64,000 bases of DNA from assembly GCA_963676725.1 (NCBI GenBank), contig OY781463.1, forward strand, positions 620,001 to 684,000. Reading direction: 5' to 3'. Below, one piece after another: positions 17,337 through 26,127 of the stretch. Position numbers and translations under genes: made by a program. This DNA is from G963662905 sp963676725 (GTDB lineage Bacteria; Bacteroidota; Bacteroidia; Bacteroidales; WRLA01). Under the pieces are notes generated by a model. The model was not told where the DNA came from, searched no databases, and worked only from the letters and a program-made list of their open reading frames with translations. Within the stretch, counting starts at the first letter, position 1. Every line of letters begins with the position of its first letter.

Positions 17337-20300
17337 ATGTCAGAAGGAAAACCGATACGTATAGGCAAAGCCGCAACGGAGTTTAATGTCAGCATGCAGA
17401 AAATTGTTGAATTTCTGGCCAAAGAAGGCCATGCAGTCAGCGGTATGAATGCGAAACTGACCCCACAACAATATGAGCTGCTCGACAATAAATATGGTGT
17501 TGACAAAAAAGTCAAGCAAAAAGCTGACGAAATTGAGTTTGTAGGGCTTAAAGGTGATAAACCTGACTCAGGAGTAAAACCCGACACAGAACCACAAGTG
17601 GTCAAGGTTGTTGAGCCGGATGATAATACTTCTGGTCGCGATTTATTTATTGCACAATCTTCAATTAAGTCTCCTGAAGAAAAAACAAAGGCTCCTGAGC
17701 CAAAAGTGATCAATAAAATTGACCCTCAGGACGTGCCTGCTCCGAAAGTAGAGGCGAAAGTGGAAGCCCCTAAAGAAGTAGAGGAGAAAAAGATAGAAAG
17801 AAAAACGGAGGATGCTGCAGTAGAAGAAGCAGTTCCTGCGCCAAAACCAACGATAGAACCAGTTGCTCCGGTAGTTGAGAAAAAACCGGATGTTGAACCA
17901 CAAGCTGAAGCGGAACTTCCAAAAGAAGTAGAAAGCCCGAAAAAAGTTGAACCCGTTAAAAAAGAGGAAAAGAAAAAGGATGTGCCTCTGGAAGAGCCAA
18001 AAAAAGAGGAGCCAAAACCTCTAGAACAAAATGCTCCTAAAATTGAAGAAACAGCGAAAACTGTTGTTGAAAATGATGTAATCCCGGAAGGCAAAGATAA
18101 GGCTCCGATAATAACTGCACCGGAACAAATTGCTAAACCGATAGATGCTCCCGTTCTACCGGAAAATAAATCAATAGAAAAAGAGCAGACTGCTAATGGC
18201 CCGAGGGTTCTTGGTACGATTGATCTTGATTCTTTAAATCAAAAGACAAAGCCTGCAAGGAAAAGTAAAAAAGAAAAGCAAAAATCTAGAACAGAGAAAC
18301 GTAAAGACTCTACTAATACTGCAACCACAGCTTCTGGGCAACAAAATAAAGCAAATGAAAAAAAACCAATGCAGCCTGTTGCAAAGAAAACACCTGAAAA
18401 AATTCCTGCTCCAGATAAAAAAATTGTAGTGCCTCAAAAACCTGAGGACGAGAATTTTATGCCTACAGAAGTGCAAAAGCTGGCAGGGCCTAAAATCCTT
18501 GATAAAATTGTTCTCCCAGAGAAAAAGAAACCGGAAAAGAAAAAGCCAGTCGCTTCTTCATCTGGTGATATGAATAAGACGCGTAAAAAGAAACGCAAAA
18601 GGATTAAGCCTGCAGGTACACCGGTGAATAAGGATCAACAAGGGCAGCGTCCACAGGGGCAACGCCCACAAGGCCAAAGTGGAACCGGGACTCAACAAAG
18701 TCGTGATGGACAACAGAATGATCGTCGCGGACGTGCAAAAGCCAGACCACGTAAAAAGGAACTGCCTAAAGTAGAGCCTACACCAGAAGAAATTCAACAA
18801 AAAGTTAGGGAAACACTTACAAAACTTACTTCCCACTCGAAATCGAAAGGGGCAAAACACCGTCGTGCCAAACGTGATCAAGCGAGTCAGGTTCGTCAGG
18901 AAGAGATGATCAGGCAGGAGGAGGAAAAGAAAGTTCTTAAGGCAACAGAATTTGTTACTGCCAATGAGTTGGCAACCATGATGAATGTGCCTGTAAACAG
19001 TATTATTAGCGCTTGTATGTCGCTTGGTCTCTTTGTGTCAATTAATCAACGTCTTGATGCTGAAACCATTACTGTTGTAGCCGAAGAGTTTGGCTATTCA
19101 GTGGAGTTTGTGAGCGTCGAAGTGCTCGAAGCAATAGACGAGATGGAAGATGTCAGTGACGATGACGATGAAAACAGAATCCCTCGTGCTCCTATTGTAA
19201 CGGTGATGGGACACGTTGACCATGGGAAAACAAAATTGCTTGACTTTATCAGAAGTGCAAATGTTGTTGCCGGTGAAGCCGGTGGGATTACACAGCATAT
19301 TGGTGCTTATGAAGTTACACTGAAGAATGATAAAAAAATAACATTCCTGGATACACCGGGTCATGAAGCCTTTACTGCAATGAGGGCTCGTGGTGCGCAA
19401 GTAACGGATATTGCAATTATCGTGATTGCTGCTGATGATAGCGTAATGCCCCAAACAAAAGAAGCAATAAACCATGCCCAGGCAGCTGGCGTGCCAATTG
19501 TTTTTGCGCTGAATAAAATTGATAAGCCAACTGCTAATGTTGAGCGACTAAAAGAACAGCTTGCTCAAATGAACTACCTTGTTGAAGATTGGGGCGGAAA
19601 ATACCAAAGTCAGGAAATATCTGCAAAAGAAGGTATTAATGTAGATGAACTCCTCGAAAAAGTCCTTCTTGAAGCAGAACTCTTAGACCTTAAAGCCAAT
19701 CCCGAAAGGCTAGCCAAAGGAACAATCATCGAATCATCGCTGGATAAAGGACGTGGATATGTCTCTAAAATGCTCGTTCAAAATGGAACAATGCATATTG
19801 GAGATACTGTTCTGGCAGGCGCTTATTATGGAAAAGTAAAGGCAATGTATAACCAGTTTAACGAACCTGTTGAAGAAGCAGGTCCTTCATTCCCTGTTTT
19901 GATGCTCGGACTGAATGGGGCTCCGGGTGCCGGTGATACTTTTAACGTGATGAAGGAAGAGCGTGAAGCAAAAAATATTGCAACGAAACGTCTGCAATTG
20001 CAACGCGAACAGGGTCTTAGAACTCAGAAACATATTACACTTGATGAAATTGGACGTCGTATTGCAATTGGCGACTTCAAAGAATTGAATGTTATTGTAA
20101 AAGGTGATGTTCAGGGTTCTATTGAAGCTCTTACTGATGCGATCTTAAAATTATCAACAGAAGAAGTTCAGGTAAATGTTGTTCATCAAGCTGTTGGTCA
20201 GATTGTTGAATCTGATGTTCTATTGGCTTCGGCTTCGAATGCCGTGATTATCGGATTCCAGGTGCGTCCTTCTGTACAAGCTCGTAGATTAGCTGAAGCG

Positions 20301-20690
20301 GAACAAATTGATATTCGCCTGTATTCTATTATCTATAAAGCCCTTGATGAACTTAAGTCGGCTATTGAAGGTCTTCTCGCTCCAAAAATTGAAGAGAAAA
20401 TTCTTGGTAATGTGGAAGTCCGTGAAATATTCAAAATCACAAAAGTGGGTACGATTGCCGGCTGTTTTGTCCTCGAGGGAAAAATACATCGAAATACAAA
20501 AGTTCGTGTTATCCGTGATGGTATTGTTGTGTATACAGGTTTACTTGGATCGCTGCGCCGTTTTAAAGATGACGTTAAAGAAGCAATCGTTGGTCAAGAA
20601 TGCGGATTGAATATAGAGAATTTTAATGATATAAAAGTTGGGGACATTGTTGAAGGATACGAAGAGTTTGAAATAAAGCGTTCCCTATAA
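17337..20690 (+). CDS. infB: Translation initiation factor IF-2
   Basis: 1117 residues. IF-2 is the GTPase that places initiator tRNA on the 30S subunit and promotes subunit joining. An N-terminal IF2_N segment (about 5-55) is followed by about 480 residues of Pro/Lys/Glu/Ala-rich low-complexity sequence. A second IF2_N-like segment (about 545-600) and the GTPase core follow: GHVDHGKT (about 624-631), DTPGHEAF, NKID and SAKEG, then domains II-IV. The disordered linker makes it longer than the E. coli protein (890). nusA ends 164 bases upstream; a TAATTTTG at 17261-17268 hints at an internal promoter without a convincing upstream box. Confidence 0.97.
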   Translation: MSEGKPIRIGKAATEFNVSMQKIVEFLAKEGHAVSGMNAKLTPQQYELLDNKYGVDKKVKQKADEIEFVGLKGDKPDSGVKPDTEPQVVKVVEPDDNTSGRDLFIAQSSIKSPEEKTKAPEPKVINKIDPQDVPAPKVEAKVEAPKEVEEKKIERKTEDAAVEEAVPAPKPTIEPVAPVVEKKPDVEPQAEAELPKEVESPKKVEPVKKEEKKKDVPLEEPKKEEPKPLEQNAPKIEETAKTVVENDVIPEGKDKAPIITAPEQIAKPIDAPVLPENKSIEKEQTANGPRVLGTIDLDSLNQKTKPARKSKKEKQKSRTEKRKDSTNTATTASGQQNKANEKKPMQPVAKKTPEKIPAPDKKIVVPQKPEDENFMPTEVQKLAGPKILDKIVLPEKKKPEKKKPVASSSGDMNKTRKKKRKRIKPAGTPVNKDQQGQRPQGQRPQGQSGTGTQQSRDGQQNDRRGRAKARPRKKELPKVEPTPEEIQQKVRETLTKLTSHSKSKGAKHRRAKRDQASQVRQEEMIRQEEEKKVLKATEFVTANELATMMNVPVNSIISACMSLGLFVSINQRLDAETITVVAEEFGYSVEFVSVEVLEAIDEMEDVSDDDDENRIPRAPIVTVMGHVDHGKTKLLDFIRSANVVAGEAGGITQHIGAYEVTLKNDKKITFLDTPGHEAFTAMRARGAQVTDIAIIVIAADDSVMPQTKEAINHAQAAGVPIVFALNKIDKPTANVERLKEQLAQMNYLVEDWGGKYQSQEISAKEGINVDELLEKVLLEAELLDLKANPERLAKGTIIESSLDKGRGYVSKMLVQNGTMHIGDTVLAGAYYGKVKAMYNQFNEPVEEAGPSFPVLMLGLNGAPGAGDTFNVMKEEREAKNIATKRLQLQREQGLRTQKHITLDEIGRRIAIGDFKELNVIVKGDVQGSIEALTDAILKLSTEEVQVNVVHQAVGQIVESDVLLASASNAVIIGFQVRPSVQARRLAEAEQIDIRLYSIIYKALDELKSAIEGLLAPKIEEKILGNVEVREIFKITKVGTIAGCFVLEGKIHRNTKVRVIRDGIVVYTGLLGSLRRFKDDVKEAIVGQECGLNIENFNDIKVGDIVEGYEEFEIKRSL

Positions 20691-20705
20691 TATTGAAATA
20701 AAACC

Positions 20706-20747
20706 AAAAGCGGGATTGTGAATAATACTTATAATCCCGCTTTTTTA
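20706..20747 (+). terminator. Intrinsic terminator of the rimP-nusA-infB operon
   Basis: Stem AAAGCGGGATT (20707-20717) with AATCCCGCTTT (20733-20743) is eleven perfect pairs, followed by a T run. It lies 16 bases after the infB stop. Confidence 0.9.
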
Positions 20748-20828
20748 TTGAATGATGGCCTTCTAAATATTGCTAAAATACGGAAGTAAATCATTTTTTT
20801 GCTAAAAGATCAGGAAAATTATTACTCG

Positions 20829-21737
20829 ATGAATACCTACCAATTAAATAACCTGAAGGAACTGGAGGCGGAAAGCATCCATATAATCAGGGAAGTGGCA
20901 GCAGAATTTGAGAATCCCGTGATGCTTTATAGTATTGGAAAGGATTCTTCAGTGATGGTGCGCCTCGCCGAAAAAGCTTTTGCTCCCGGAAAAGTGCCAT
21001 TCCCATTAATGCATATCGATTCGTTATGGAAGTTTAAGGAAATGACGGAGTTCCGCGATAAATATGCAAAAGAAAAAGGCTGGAATTTAATTGTGCACTA
21101 TAATGAAGAAGGCAAAAAGAAAGGCATTGGCCCGTTTTCTCATGGCAGTAAGGTGCATACCGATGTGATGAAAACCCAAGGACTCCTTCAGGCACTCAAC
21201 AAATACAAATTTGATGCTGCTTTTGGCGGAGCAAGGCGCGATGAAGAAAAATCACGTGCAAAAGAACGTATGTACTCTTTTCGCGATGAATTCCATCAAT
21301 GGGATCCGAAAAACCAACGCCCGGAACTTTGGAACCTCTATAATGCCCGTGTGCATAAAGGAGAATCCATTCGGGTATTTCCACTGAGCAACTGGACAGA
21401 ACTGGATATCTGGCAGTACATCCGCTTGGAAGAAATTCCGATTGTGCCTCTCTATTATGCGAAAAAACGACCCGTGGTGGAGTTTAATAATGCACTAGTG
21501 CTTGTTGATGATGATCGTATGCCTGCAGAATTGGCAGCAACAGCAAAAATGAAAATGGTACGATTCCGTACTCTGGGATGTTATCCCTTAACCGGCGCTA
21601 TTGAATCAGAAGCAGATACAATTGAGAAAATTGTCGAAGAAATGATGACCGCAACAAAAAGCGAACGCACCACCCGTGTCATCGACTTCGACCAAGATGC
21701 CAGCATGGAACAGAAAAAACGCGAAGGATACTTTTAA
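20829..21737 (+). CDS. cysD: Sulfate adenylyltransferase subunit 2
   Basis: 302 residues from the ATG at 20829 (MNTYQLNNL); an upstream ATG (20799) adds ten non-conserved residues. CysD makes adenosine 5'-phosphosulfate from sulfate and ATP, driven by GTP hydrolysis on its partner CysN. The PP-loop is SIGKDSSVM (about residues 36-44), and FGGARRDEEKSRAKER and the late LGCYPLTGAIES are family blocks. Its partner is normally adjacent, but here cysN starts 697 bases downstream, after an inserted small gene and a repeat array. Confidence 0.96.
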   Translation: MNTYQLNNLKELEAESIHIIREVAAEFENPVMLYSIGKDSSVMVRLAEKAFAPGKVPFPLMHIDSLWKFKEMTEFRDKYAKEKGWNLIVHYNEEGKKKGIGPFSHGSKVHTDVMKTQGLLQALNKYKFDAAFGGARRDEEKSRAKERMYSFRDEFHQWDPKNQRPELWNLYNARVHKGESIRVFPLSNWTELDIWQYIRLEEIPIVPLYYAKKRPVVEFNNALVLVDDDRMPAELAATAKMKMVRFRTLGCYPLTGAIESEADTIEKIVEEMMTATKSERTTRVIDFDQDASMEQKKREGYF

Positions 21738-21759
21738 AGAAGACGTGTAAAGTTTTTTT

Positions 21760-21794
21760 GTTTGAAAGTTTAAAGGTTGTCTGATTTAGAGGTT
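21760..21794 (+). repeat. Inverted, degenerate copy of the cysN-upstream repeat units
   Basis: The stretch 21760-21778 reads as the reverse complement of the unit types in the array at 22209-22434 (GTT(T)GAA, then GTTT, then AAGGTT), and AGAGG follows at 21788-21792. The four-helix-bundle gene is thus flanked by related sequence in opposite orientations. Confidence 0.5.
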
Positions 21795-21830
21795 TTTTGA
21801 GAATTGATTAAAAATATTTAGATTTATATT

Positions 21831-22190
21831 ATGGCTACTCATGAAGATTTAGATGTTTGGAAGCTGTCGATGGATTTAGTAGAGGAAGTGTATAGATTGA
21901 CAAAGAAATTTCCATCTGAAGAAAAATTTGGTCTTACAGATCAATTGAGAAGAGCAGCTGTCTCCGTGCCATCTAATATTGCTGAAGGGGCTGCGCGCCA
22001 ATCTGATAAAGATAATATAAGGTTCTTGCATTATTCTCTTGGATCGATAACGGAAATTGAAACGCAACTTATTATTTCAAATAGGCTAGGATTTTGTGAT
22101 TCGGATATTACCCTAAATCAGGCGAGAGTAGTAAAAGCAAAATTGATTAATTATATTAAGTATGTTAAAAGCTTGGTAGCAAAAAAGTAG
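21831..22190 (+). CDS. Four-helix-bundle protein, S23 / 23S rRNA-intervening-sequence family
   Basis: 119 residues. The family signature is clear: HEDLDVWKLSMDLV, LTDQLRRAAVSVPSNIAEGAAR and FLHYSLGSITEIETQL. Members are small four-helix bundles first found inside intervening sequences of 23S rRNA genes and later as stray genes across Bacteroidota; the related Avd protein partners reverse transcriptases in diversity-generating retroelements. No reverse transcriptase or rRNA gene is present here. It sits between cysD and cysN, flanked by related repeats in opposite orientation, so it looks inserted into the sulfate operon. Molecular function is unknown. Confidence 0.88.
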   Translation: MATHEDLDVWKLSMDLVEEVYRLTKKFPSEEKFGLTDQLRRAAVSVPSNIAEGAARQSDKDNIRFLHYSLGSITEIETQLIISNRLGFCDSDITLNQARVVKAKLINYIKYVKSLVAKK

Positions 22191-22208
22191 GAGAATAAAT
22201 TTAACAAC

Positions 22209-22434
22209 GTTCAACCCTCAACCTTCAAACCTCCAACCTCTGAACTTTAAAACCTTCAACCTCTGAACCTTAAAACCTTCAACCTCTGAACCTTAAAACC
22301 TTCAACCTCTGAACCTTAAAACCTCTGAACCTTAAAACCTCTGAACCTTCAACCTCTGAACCTTAAAACCTTCAACCTCTGAACCTTAAAACCTTCAACC
22401 TCTGAACCTTAAAACCTCTGAACCTTCAAACCTC
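22209..22434 (+). repeat. Composite array of 7-8 base units before cysN
   Basis: From 22238 the array is built from three unit types, A = CTCTGAAC, B = CTTAAAAC, C = CTTCAAC. A-unit starts are at 22238, 22261, 22284, 22307, 22323, 22339, 22354, 22377, 22400 and 22416, giving spacings of 23, 23, 23, 16, 16, 15, 23, 23 and 16. These equal A+B+C (23), A+B (16) or A+C (15). Degenerate units fill 22209-22237. The array runs to four bases before the cysN ATG. The plus strand is nearly free of G. Confidence 0.95.
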
Positions 22435-24327
22435 ATGGAAACAAATCTCAACATAAAAGAATTCCTCGATCAGGACCAGAAAAAAGACCTACTCAGGCTG
22501 CTTACTGCCGGAAGTGTGGATGATGGAAAATCGACACTCATCGGGCGACTGCTTTTTGATAGCAAGAAACTTTATGAAGACCATCTTGTTGCTCTGGAAC
22601 GCGATAGCAAACGAATGGGACATGCCGGTGATGAAATCGATTATGCCCTTTTGCTGGATGGTTTGAAAGCAGAACGCGAGCAAGGCATTACCATTGATGT
22701 TGCTTACCGATATTTTTCTACAAATAAGCGAAAGTTTATCATTGCCGATACTCCAGGGCATGAGCAATATACCCGAAATATGGTAACAGGAGCCTCAACA
22801 GCGAATCTCGCCATACTTTTGGTTGATGCCCGCAAAGGCGTTATTACCCAAACAAGACGACATGCCTACATTGTTAATTTGCTTGGGATCAGGCATGTGG
22901 TTGTTGCTGTGAATAAAATGGACCTGATGGATTATCGTCAGGAAGTGTTTGAAGATATTTGCAGCGATTATAAAGCATTTATTACAGGTTTGGATATACC
23001 CGATGTGGAATTTATCCCTATGTCTGCCCTCAAAGGAGAAAATGTTGTAAGCCATTCGGAGCGTATGCCTTGGTACCATGGTGAGAGTATGCTCGAATAT
23101 CTTGAAAATGTGCATGTTGGAAGTGATCGTAATTTTGAGGATTTCCGATTGCCGGTGCAATATGTCAACCGTCCCGATATTCACTTCCGTGGATTTGCAG
23201 GCAGTGTAGCATCCGGTGTTGTGAAATTGGGCGACACCATCAAGGCATTGCCGAGTGGGAAAACCTCAAAAATAAACCGGATTATTGGCAGCGACGGCGA
23301 CCAGCAATATGCTTATCCTCCACAATCCATTACCGTTACCCTTGAAGATGAAATAGATATTTCACGTGGTGAGATGATCGTGCATCCCGATAACCTTCCC
23401 CGGGCGGAACGGCATTTTGAGGCCATGCTTGTTTGGATGGATGAAACCGAAATGGATCTAAATACCCAGTTCTACATCAAACATACCACCAATAGCACAA
23501 AAGCCCGTATCGATGCGATAAAATATCGTGTGGATGTAAATACACTCGAAAAATCGGAAGAAAATCAATTAAGGTTAAACGAAATTGCTAGGGTCGTATT
23601 GACAACCGTAAAGCCCATTTTCTTCGATCCATATAAGCGCAACCATACAACAGGTTCTTTTGTGCTGATTGATCCCATGACCCACAATACCTGTGCTGTG
23701 GGGATGATAATTGATAAACTGCAGGACAAGGATTTGCCGAATCGCATCAGTGGAACAGAACTTGCAAAAATTGATCGCGGAGAATGTTTGATTAGCAATG
23801 AGGAGCGTGAGGCAAGATATAATCAAAAAGGGGAGACAATTTGGATCACCGGTTTACATGGCTCCGGGAAAAACCCATTGGCATATACATTAGAGCGCAG
23901 GCTTTTCGAAGAAGGGAAAATTGTTGTACTTCTCGACGGAAGTACAGTTCGTTCCGGTTTATCGAAAGAACTGGATTATTCACCTGCAGATCGTGCAGAA
24001 CATCTGCGTCGTGTTGCCCATGTTTGCCGAATGCTCAACGATCAGGGTATTATCGCGATTTGTAGTTTTATTTCTCCGAGTGACGATATCAGGCAACAAG
24101 TTGCCAATCTTATTGGTCCTGAACGTTTCCATTTAGTATATATGGATGCAACGATTGACTATTGTCGCAAAAACAAACCCGATTTATATGCCAAAGCCGA
24201 TCGCGGAGAGCTGCATCATTTACCTGGTGTTGATGAGGAGTATGAAGTGCCGGTGCAAGCAGGCATCAGTATAACACCAGAAGAGGTTGAGCAACGAATG
24301 GATGATGTGCTTGCTTTGTTGAAGTAG
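22435..24327 (+). CDS. cysNC: Sulfate adenylyltransferase subunit 1 fused to an APS-kinase-like domain
   Basis: 630 residues. The N-terminal part (about 1-430) is the GTPase subunit CysN with GSVDDGKST (26-34), DTPGHEQYTRN and NKMD. The C-terminal part (about 465-630) is homologous to APS kinase (CysC), which makes PAPS. In that domain the Walker A reads GLHGSGKNPLA (473-483), with Asn480 where Ser/Thr normally binds Mg-ATP, and the usual DGDN block reads DGST. The rest (EHLRRVAHVCRML, CSFISP, DLYAKADRGE) is well kept. Kinase activity is therefore uncertain. The start codon directly abuts the repeat array, so the leader of any mRNA starting upstream is made of it. Confidence 0.93.
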   Translation: METNLNIKEFLDQDQKKDLLRLLTAGSVDDGKSTLIGRLLFDSKKLYEDHLVALERDSKRMGHAGDEIDYALLLDGLKAEREQGITIDVAYRYFSTNKRKFIIADTPGHEQYTRNMVTGASTANLAILLVDARKGVITQTRRHAYIVNLLGIRHVVVAVNKMDLMDYRQEVFEDICSDYKAFITGLDIPDVEFIPMSALKGENVVSHSERMPWYHGESMLEYLENVHVGSDRNFEDFRLPVQYVNRPDIHFRGFAGSVASGVVKLGDTIKALPSGKTSKINRIIGSDGDQQYAYPPQSITVTLEDEIDISRGEMIVHPDNLPRAERHFEAMLVWMDETEMDLNTQFYIKHTTNSTKARIDAIKYRVDVNTLEKSEENQLRLNEIARVVLTTVKPIFFDPYKRNHTTGSFVLIDPMTHNTCAVGMIIDKLQDKDLPNRISGTELAKIDRGECLISNEEREARYNQKGETIWITGLHGSGKNPLAYTLERRLFEEGKIVVLLDGSTVRSGLSKELDYSPADRAEHLRRVAHVCRMLNDQGIIAICSFISPSDDIRQQVANLIGPERFHLVYMDATIDYCRKNKPDLYAKADRGELHHLPGVDEEYEVPVQAGISITPEEVEQRMDDVLALLK

Positions 24328-24436
24328 CCTGTCCTTAAATGGAATCATTTCATATAAGCTTTAGGATTCTGTCGGGATTCTGATTGTTCTTATCTTTACC
24401 TTCGTAAATTATTTGTTGAACAGATAAATGATAATC

Positions 24437-25015
24437 ATGGAGAAAAGTATTAGAGGAACAAAAACAGAACAAAATCTATTAAAATCTTTTGCTGGAGAGT
24501 CTCAGGCAAGAACCCGTTATGAGTTTTTTGCTAAAGTTGCAAAGAAAGAAGGTTATGAGCAAATTTCAGCTATATTTCAGGAAACCGCAAATCAGGAAAA
24601 AGAACATGCCAAGCGCTTTTTTAAATTTCTTGAAGGCGGAATGACAGAAATAACAGCTAGCTATCCTGCCGGAAAAATTGGAACAACCACGGAAAATTTA
24701 AAAGCAGCCGCTGAAGGCGAGAACGAAGAGTGGACAGAACTCTATCCCGAGTTTGCCAAAGTTGCAGCTGAGGAAGGTTTTAAGCAAGTGGCAACAGCCT
24801 TTAAGATGATTGCAAAAGTAGAGGCCGAACATGAAAAACGGTATTTAAAACTGCTTCAAAATATTAGTGAAGATAAAGTCTTTAAGAAAGATGGTAAGAT
24901 ATTTTGGATGTGCCGGAATTGTGGATATGTCTACGAATCGGCTAAGGCTCTGGAAATTTGTCCCGCTTGTCTGCATCCTAAGGCTTATATGGAAATCCAT
25001 TCTGACAACTATTAA
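24437..25015 (+). CDS. Rubrerythrin
   Basis: 192 residues from the ATG at 24437 (MEKSIRGTKTEQNLL); an ATG three codons earlier is possible. Rubrerythrin reduces hydrogen peroxide in the cytoplasm using a di-iron centre, with electrons passing through a rubredoxin-like centre. The N-terminal ferritin-like bundle has the iron-binding Glu/His blocks (GESQARTRYEFF, ANQEKEHAKRFF, EAEHEKRY). The C-terminal rubredoxin domain has CRNCGYVY and CPAC. This is the classic two-domain form common in anaerobes and microaerophiles. An intrinsic terminator follows. Confidence 0.95.
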   Translation: MEKSIRGTKTEQNLLKSFAGESQARTRYEFFAKVAKKEGYEQISAIFQETANQEKEHAKRFFKFLEGGMTEITASYPAGKIGTTTENLKAAAEGENEEWTELYPEFAKVAAEEGFKQVATAFKMIAKVEAEHEKRYLKLLQNISEDKVFKKDGKIFWMCRNCGYVYESAKALEICPACLHPKAYMEIHSDNY

Positions 25016-25048
25016 ACGAGCACTCTTTGTGGAAGTAAATTGTATAAA

Positions 25049-25082
25049 GCACAGCTATAAGTATTTAGCTGTGCTATTTTTT
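25049..25082 (+). terminator. Intrinsic terminator after rubrerythrin
   Basis: Nine perfect pairs, GCACAGCTA (25049-25057) with TAGCTGTGC (25066-25074), then TATTTTTT. Confidence 0.85.
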
Positions 25083-25580
25083 GTATGTGTGTTTTCTTTT
25101 AAATACTGCATTTTTGAGGCTTAATATTTTTATTGATTATAAATAAGTTTGTTTTTAATTGATTGTCAATCTCTATATTTTTAAAAGAAAATTTATTTTA
25201 AGGTTTGATATTATTGTTTTTAGAAATAATTTTCGAATTTGCTCGATTTTATGAAATTTTAGGTCAATTATTTACGGATTTTTTTGTTAAAAATTACGGT
25301 TTTTCCGAAATATGGTACTTTCCTGCCAAATGAGCATGTTTTCACGCCTCTTTTTTTTTTGAATTGTATTCGTTGTTTCTTTGTAAGAACATTTTGATCT
25401 AATAACAAGATGTTTCCGAGTCGTTAGAATTTACTCGGGTTTCTGTTGTTTTTTTGGTTTAAGAAAGAGGGTTCTGAGCAAGATCAACCCTCTTTTTTTT
25501 TGATGAAATATAAAATCTTTCCGCATTTGATCGAATCAACGAAAGTTGGGGGATGTTCTTAAGTATCATTAGAAGTCATC
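25083..25580. other. AT-rich gene-free stretch with a second, orphan terminator; possible small RNA
   Basis: No coding frame is convincing. Two hairpins occur near the right end: CCGAGT/ACTCGG (25416-25421 with 25433-25438), followed by a T-rich tract, and a strong terminator AGAGGGTT/AACCCTCT (25466-25473 with 25486-25493), followed by at least eight T. The rubrerythrin transcript should already end at 25082, so the second terminator may close an unannotated plus-strand RNA, or act from the minus strand on the VanZ transcript. No clear TAnnTTTG promoter with a TTG box was found for it. Confidence 0.4.
25466..25502 (+). terminator. Orphan intrinsic terminator
   Basis: Stem AGAGGGTT (25466-25473) and AACCCTCT (25486-25493), loop of 12, then a long T run on the plus strand. 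The minus strand has a weaker T-rich tail (CTTTCTT), so it could be bidirectional and serve the VanZ-like gene. Confidence 0.75.
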
Positions 25581-25988
25581 TTATTCAGGTTTTAGTCCTT
25601 TGATGCGCCAAATAAATATTCCCGCAAATACTCCAAGGAAATTACTGAGCATATCTAAAGGATTAAAAGTACGTCCATCAATCCAAAGTTGATGGGTTTC
25701 TTCCAAAGCAGCAAAAAAGCAGGCCGCTGTCAGGTAGATAAGCAAATGTTTTTTGTTGATATGGCCTTTAACTGTAGATTTCCAAAAATAAAACAGAACA
25801 GAGAGCAAAGCATATACACCAAAGTGTAGCATATAATCCAATCGCATCTCAAAAAATGCGGTTTCTAATTTTGCTGTTGGTATTTTGGGAATAGAAGATA
25901 AGGTGAAAATTGTAATCAGCCAGATCCAAAATAGTATAGAGGCCGTTTTGGGATGGAGTATTTTTCTTATTGTTGGATTTATTTTCAT
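25581..25988 (-). CDS. VanZ family membrane protein
   Basis: 135 residues from the ATG at 25988 (MKINPTIRK); a start 11 codons earlier is also in frame. Four hydrophobic helices and the family pattern are visible: FTLSSIPKIP, RLDYMLHFGVYALLSVLFYF, an E-E-T-H-Q-L-W-I-D-G-R block and DMLSNFLGVFAG. VanZ itself lowers teicoplanin sensitivity in enterococci by an unknown mechanism. In Bacteroidota such proteins are chromosomal and uncharacterised, so no resistance should be inferred. Confidence 0.85.
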   Translation of the reverse strand: MKINPTIRKILHPKTASILFWIWLITIFTLSSIPKIPTAKLETAFFEMRLDYMLHFGVYALLSVLFYFWKSTVKGHINKKHLLIYLTAACFFAALEETHQLWIDGRTFNPLDMLSNFLGVFAGIFIWRIKGLKPE

Positions 25989-26127
25989 TGTGCAAAAATC
26001 GGTAATATATGGATATCCCAAAACTGTAATTGCGATAAATTTCCAAAAGGGTCAATGGGAGAATAATCGGTCAATAAGCTCGGCGTAATTGAAAAAGTTG
26101 GGCTTGCGATTACTGTTCTACCCGATT

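Noticed and set aside
21831..22190. Diversity-generating retroelement suggested by the four-helix-bundle protein
   Set aside because: No reverse transcriptase, no template/variable repeat pair and no target gene with A-biased variation were seen.
22209..22434. Possible CRISPR array before cysNC
   Set aside because: Units are 7-8 bases with no unique spacers and no cas genes nearby; it is a composite minisatellite.
25581..25988. Glycopeptide resistance gene (VanZ)
   Set aside because: The family is widespread on Bacteroidota chromosomes; no vanH/A/X or other resistance genes are nearby.
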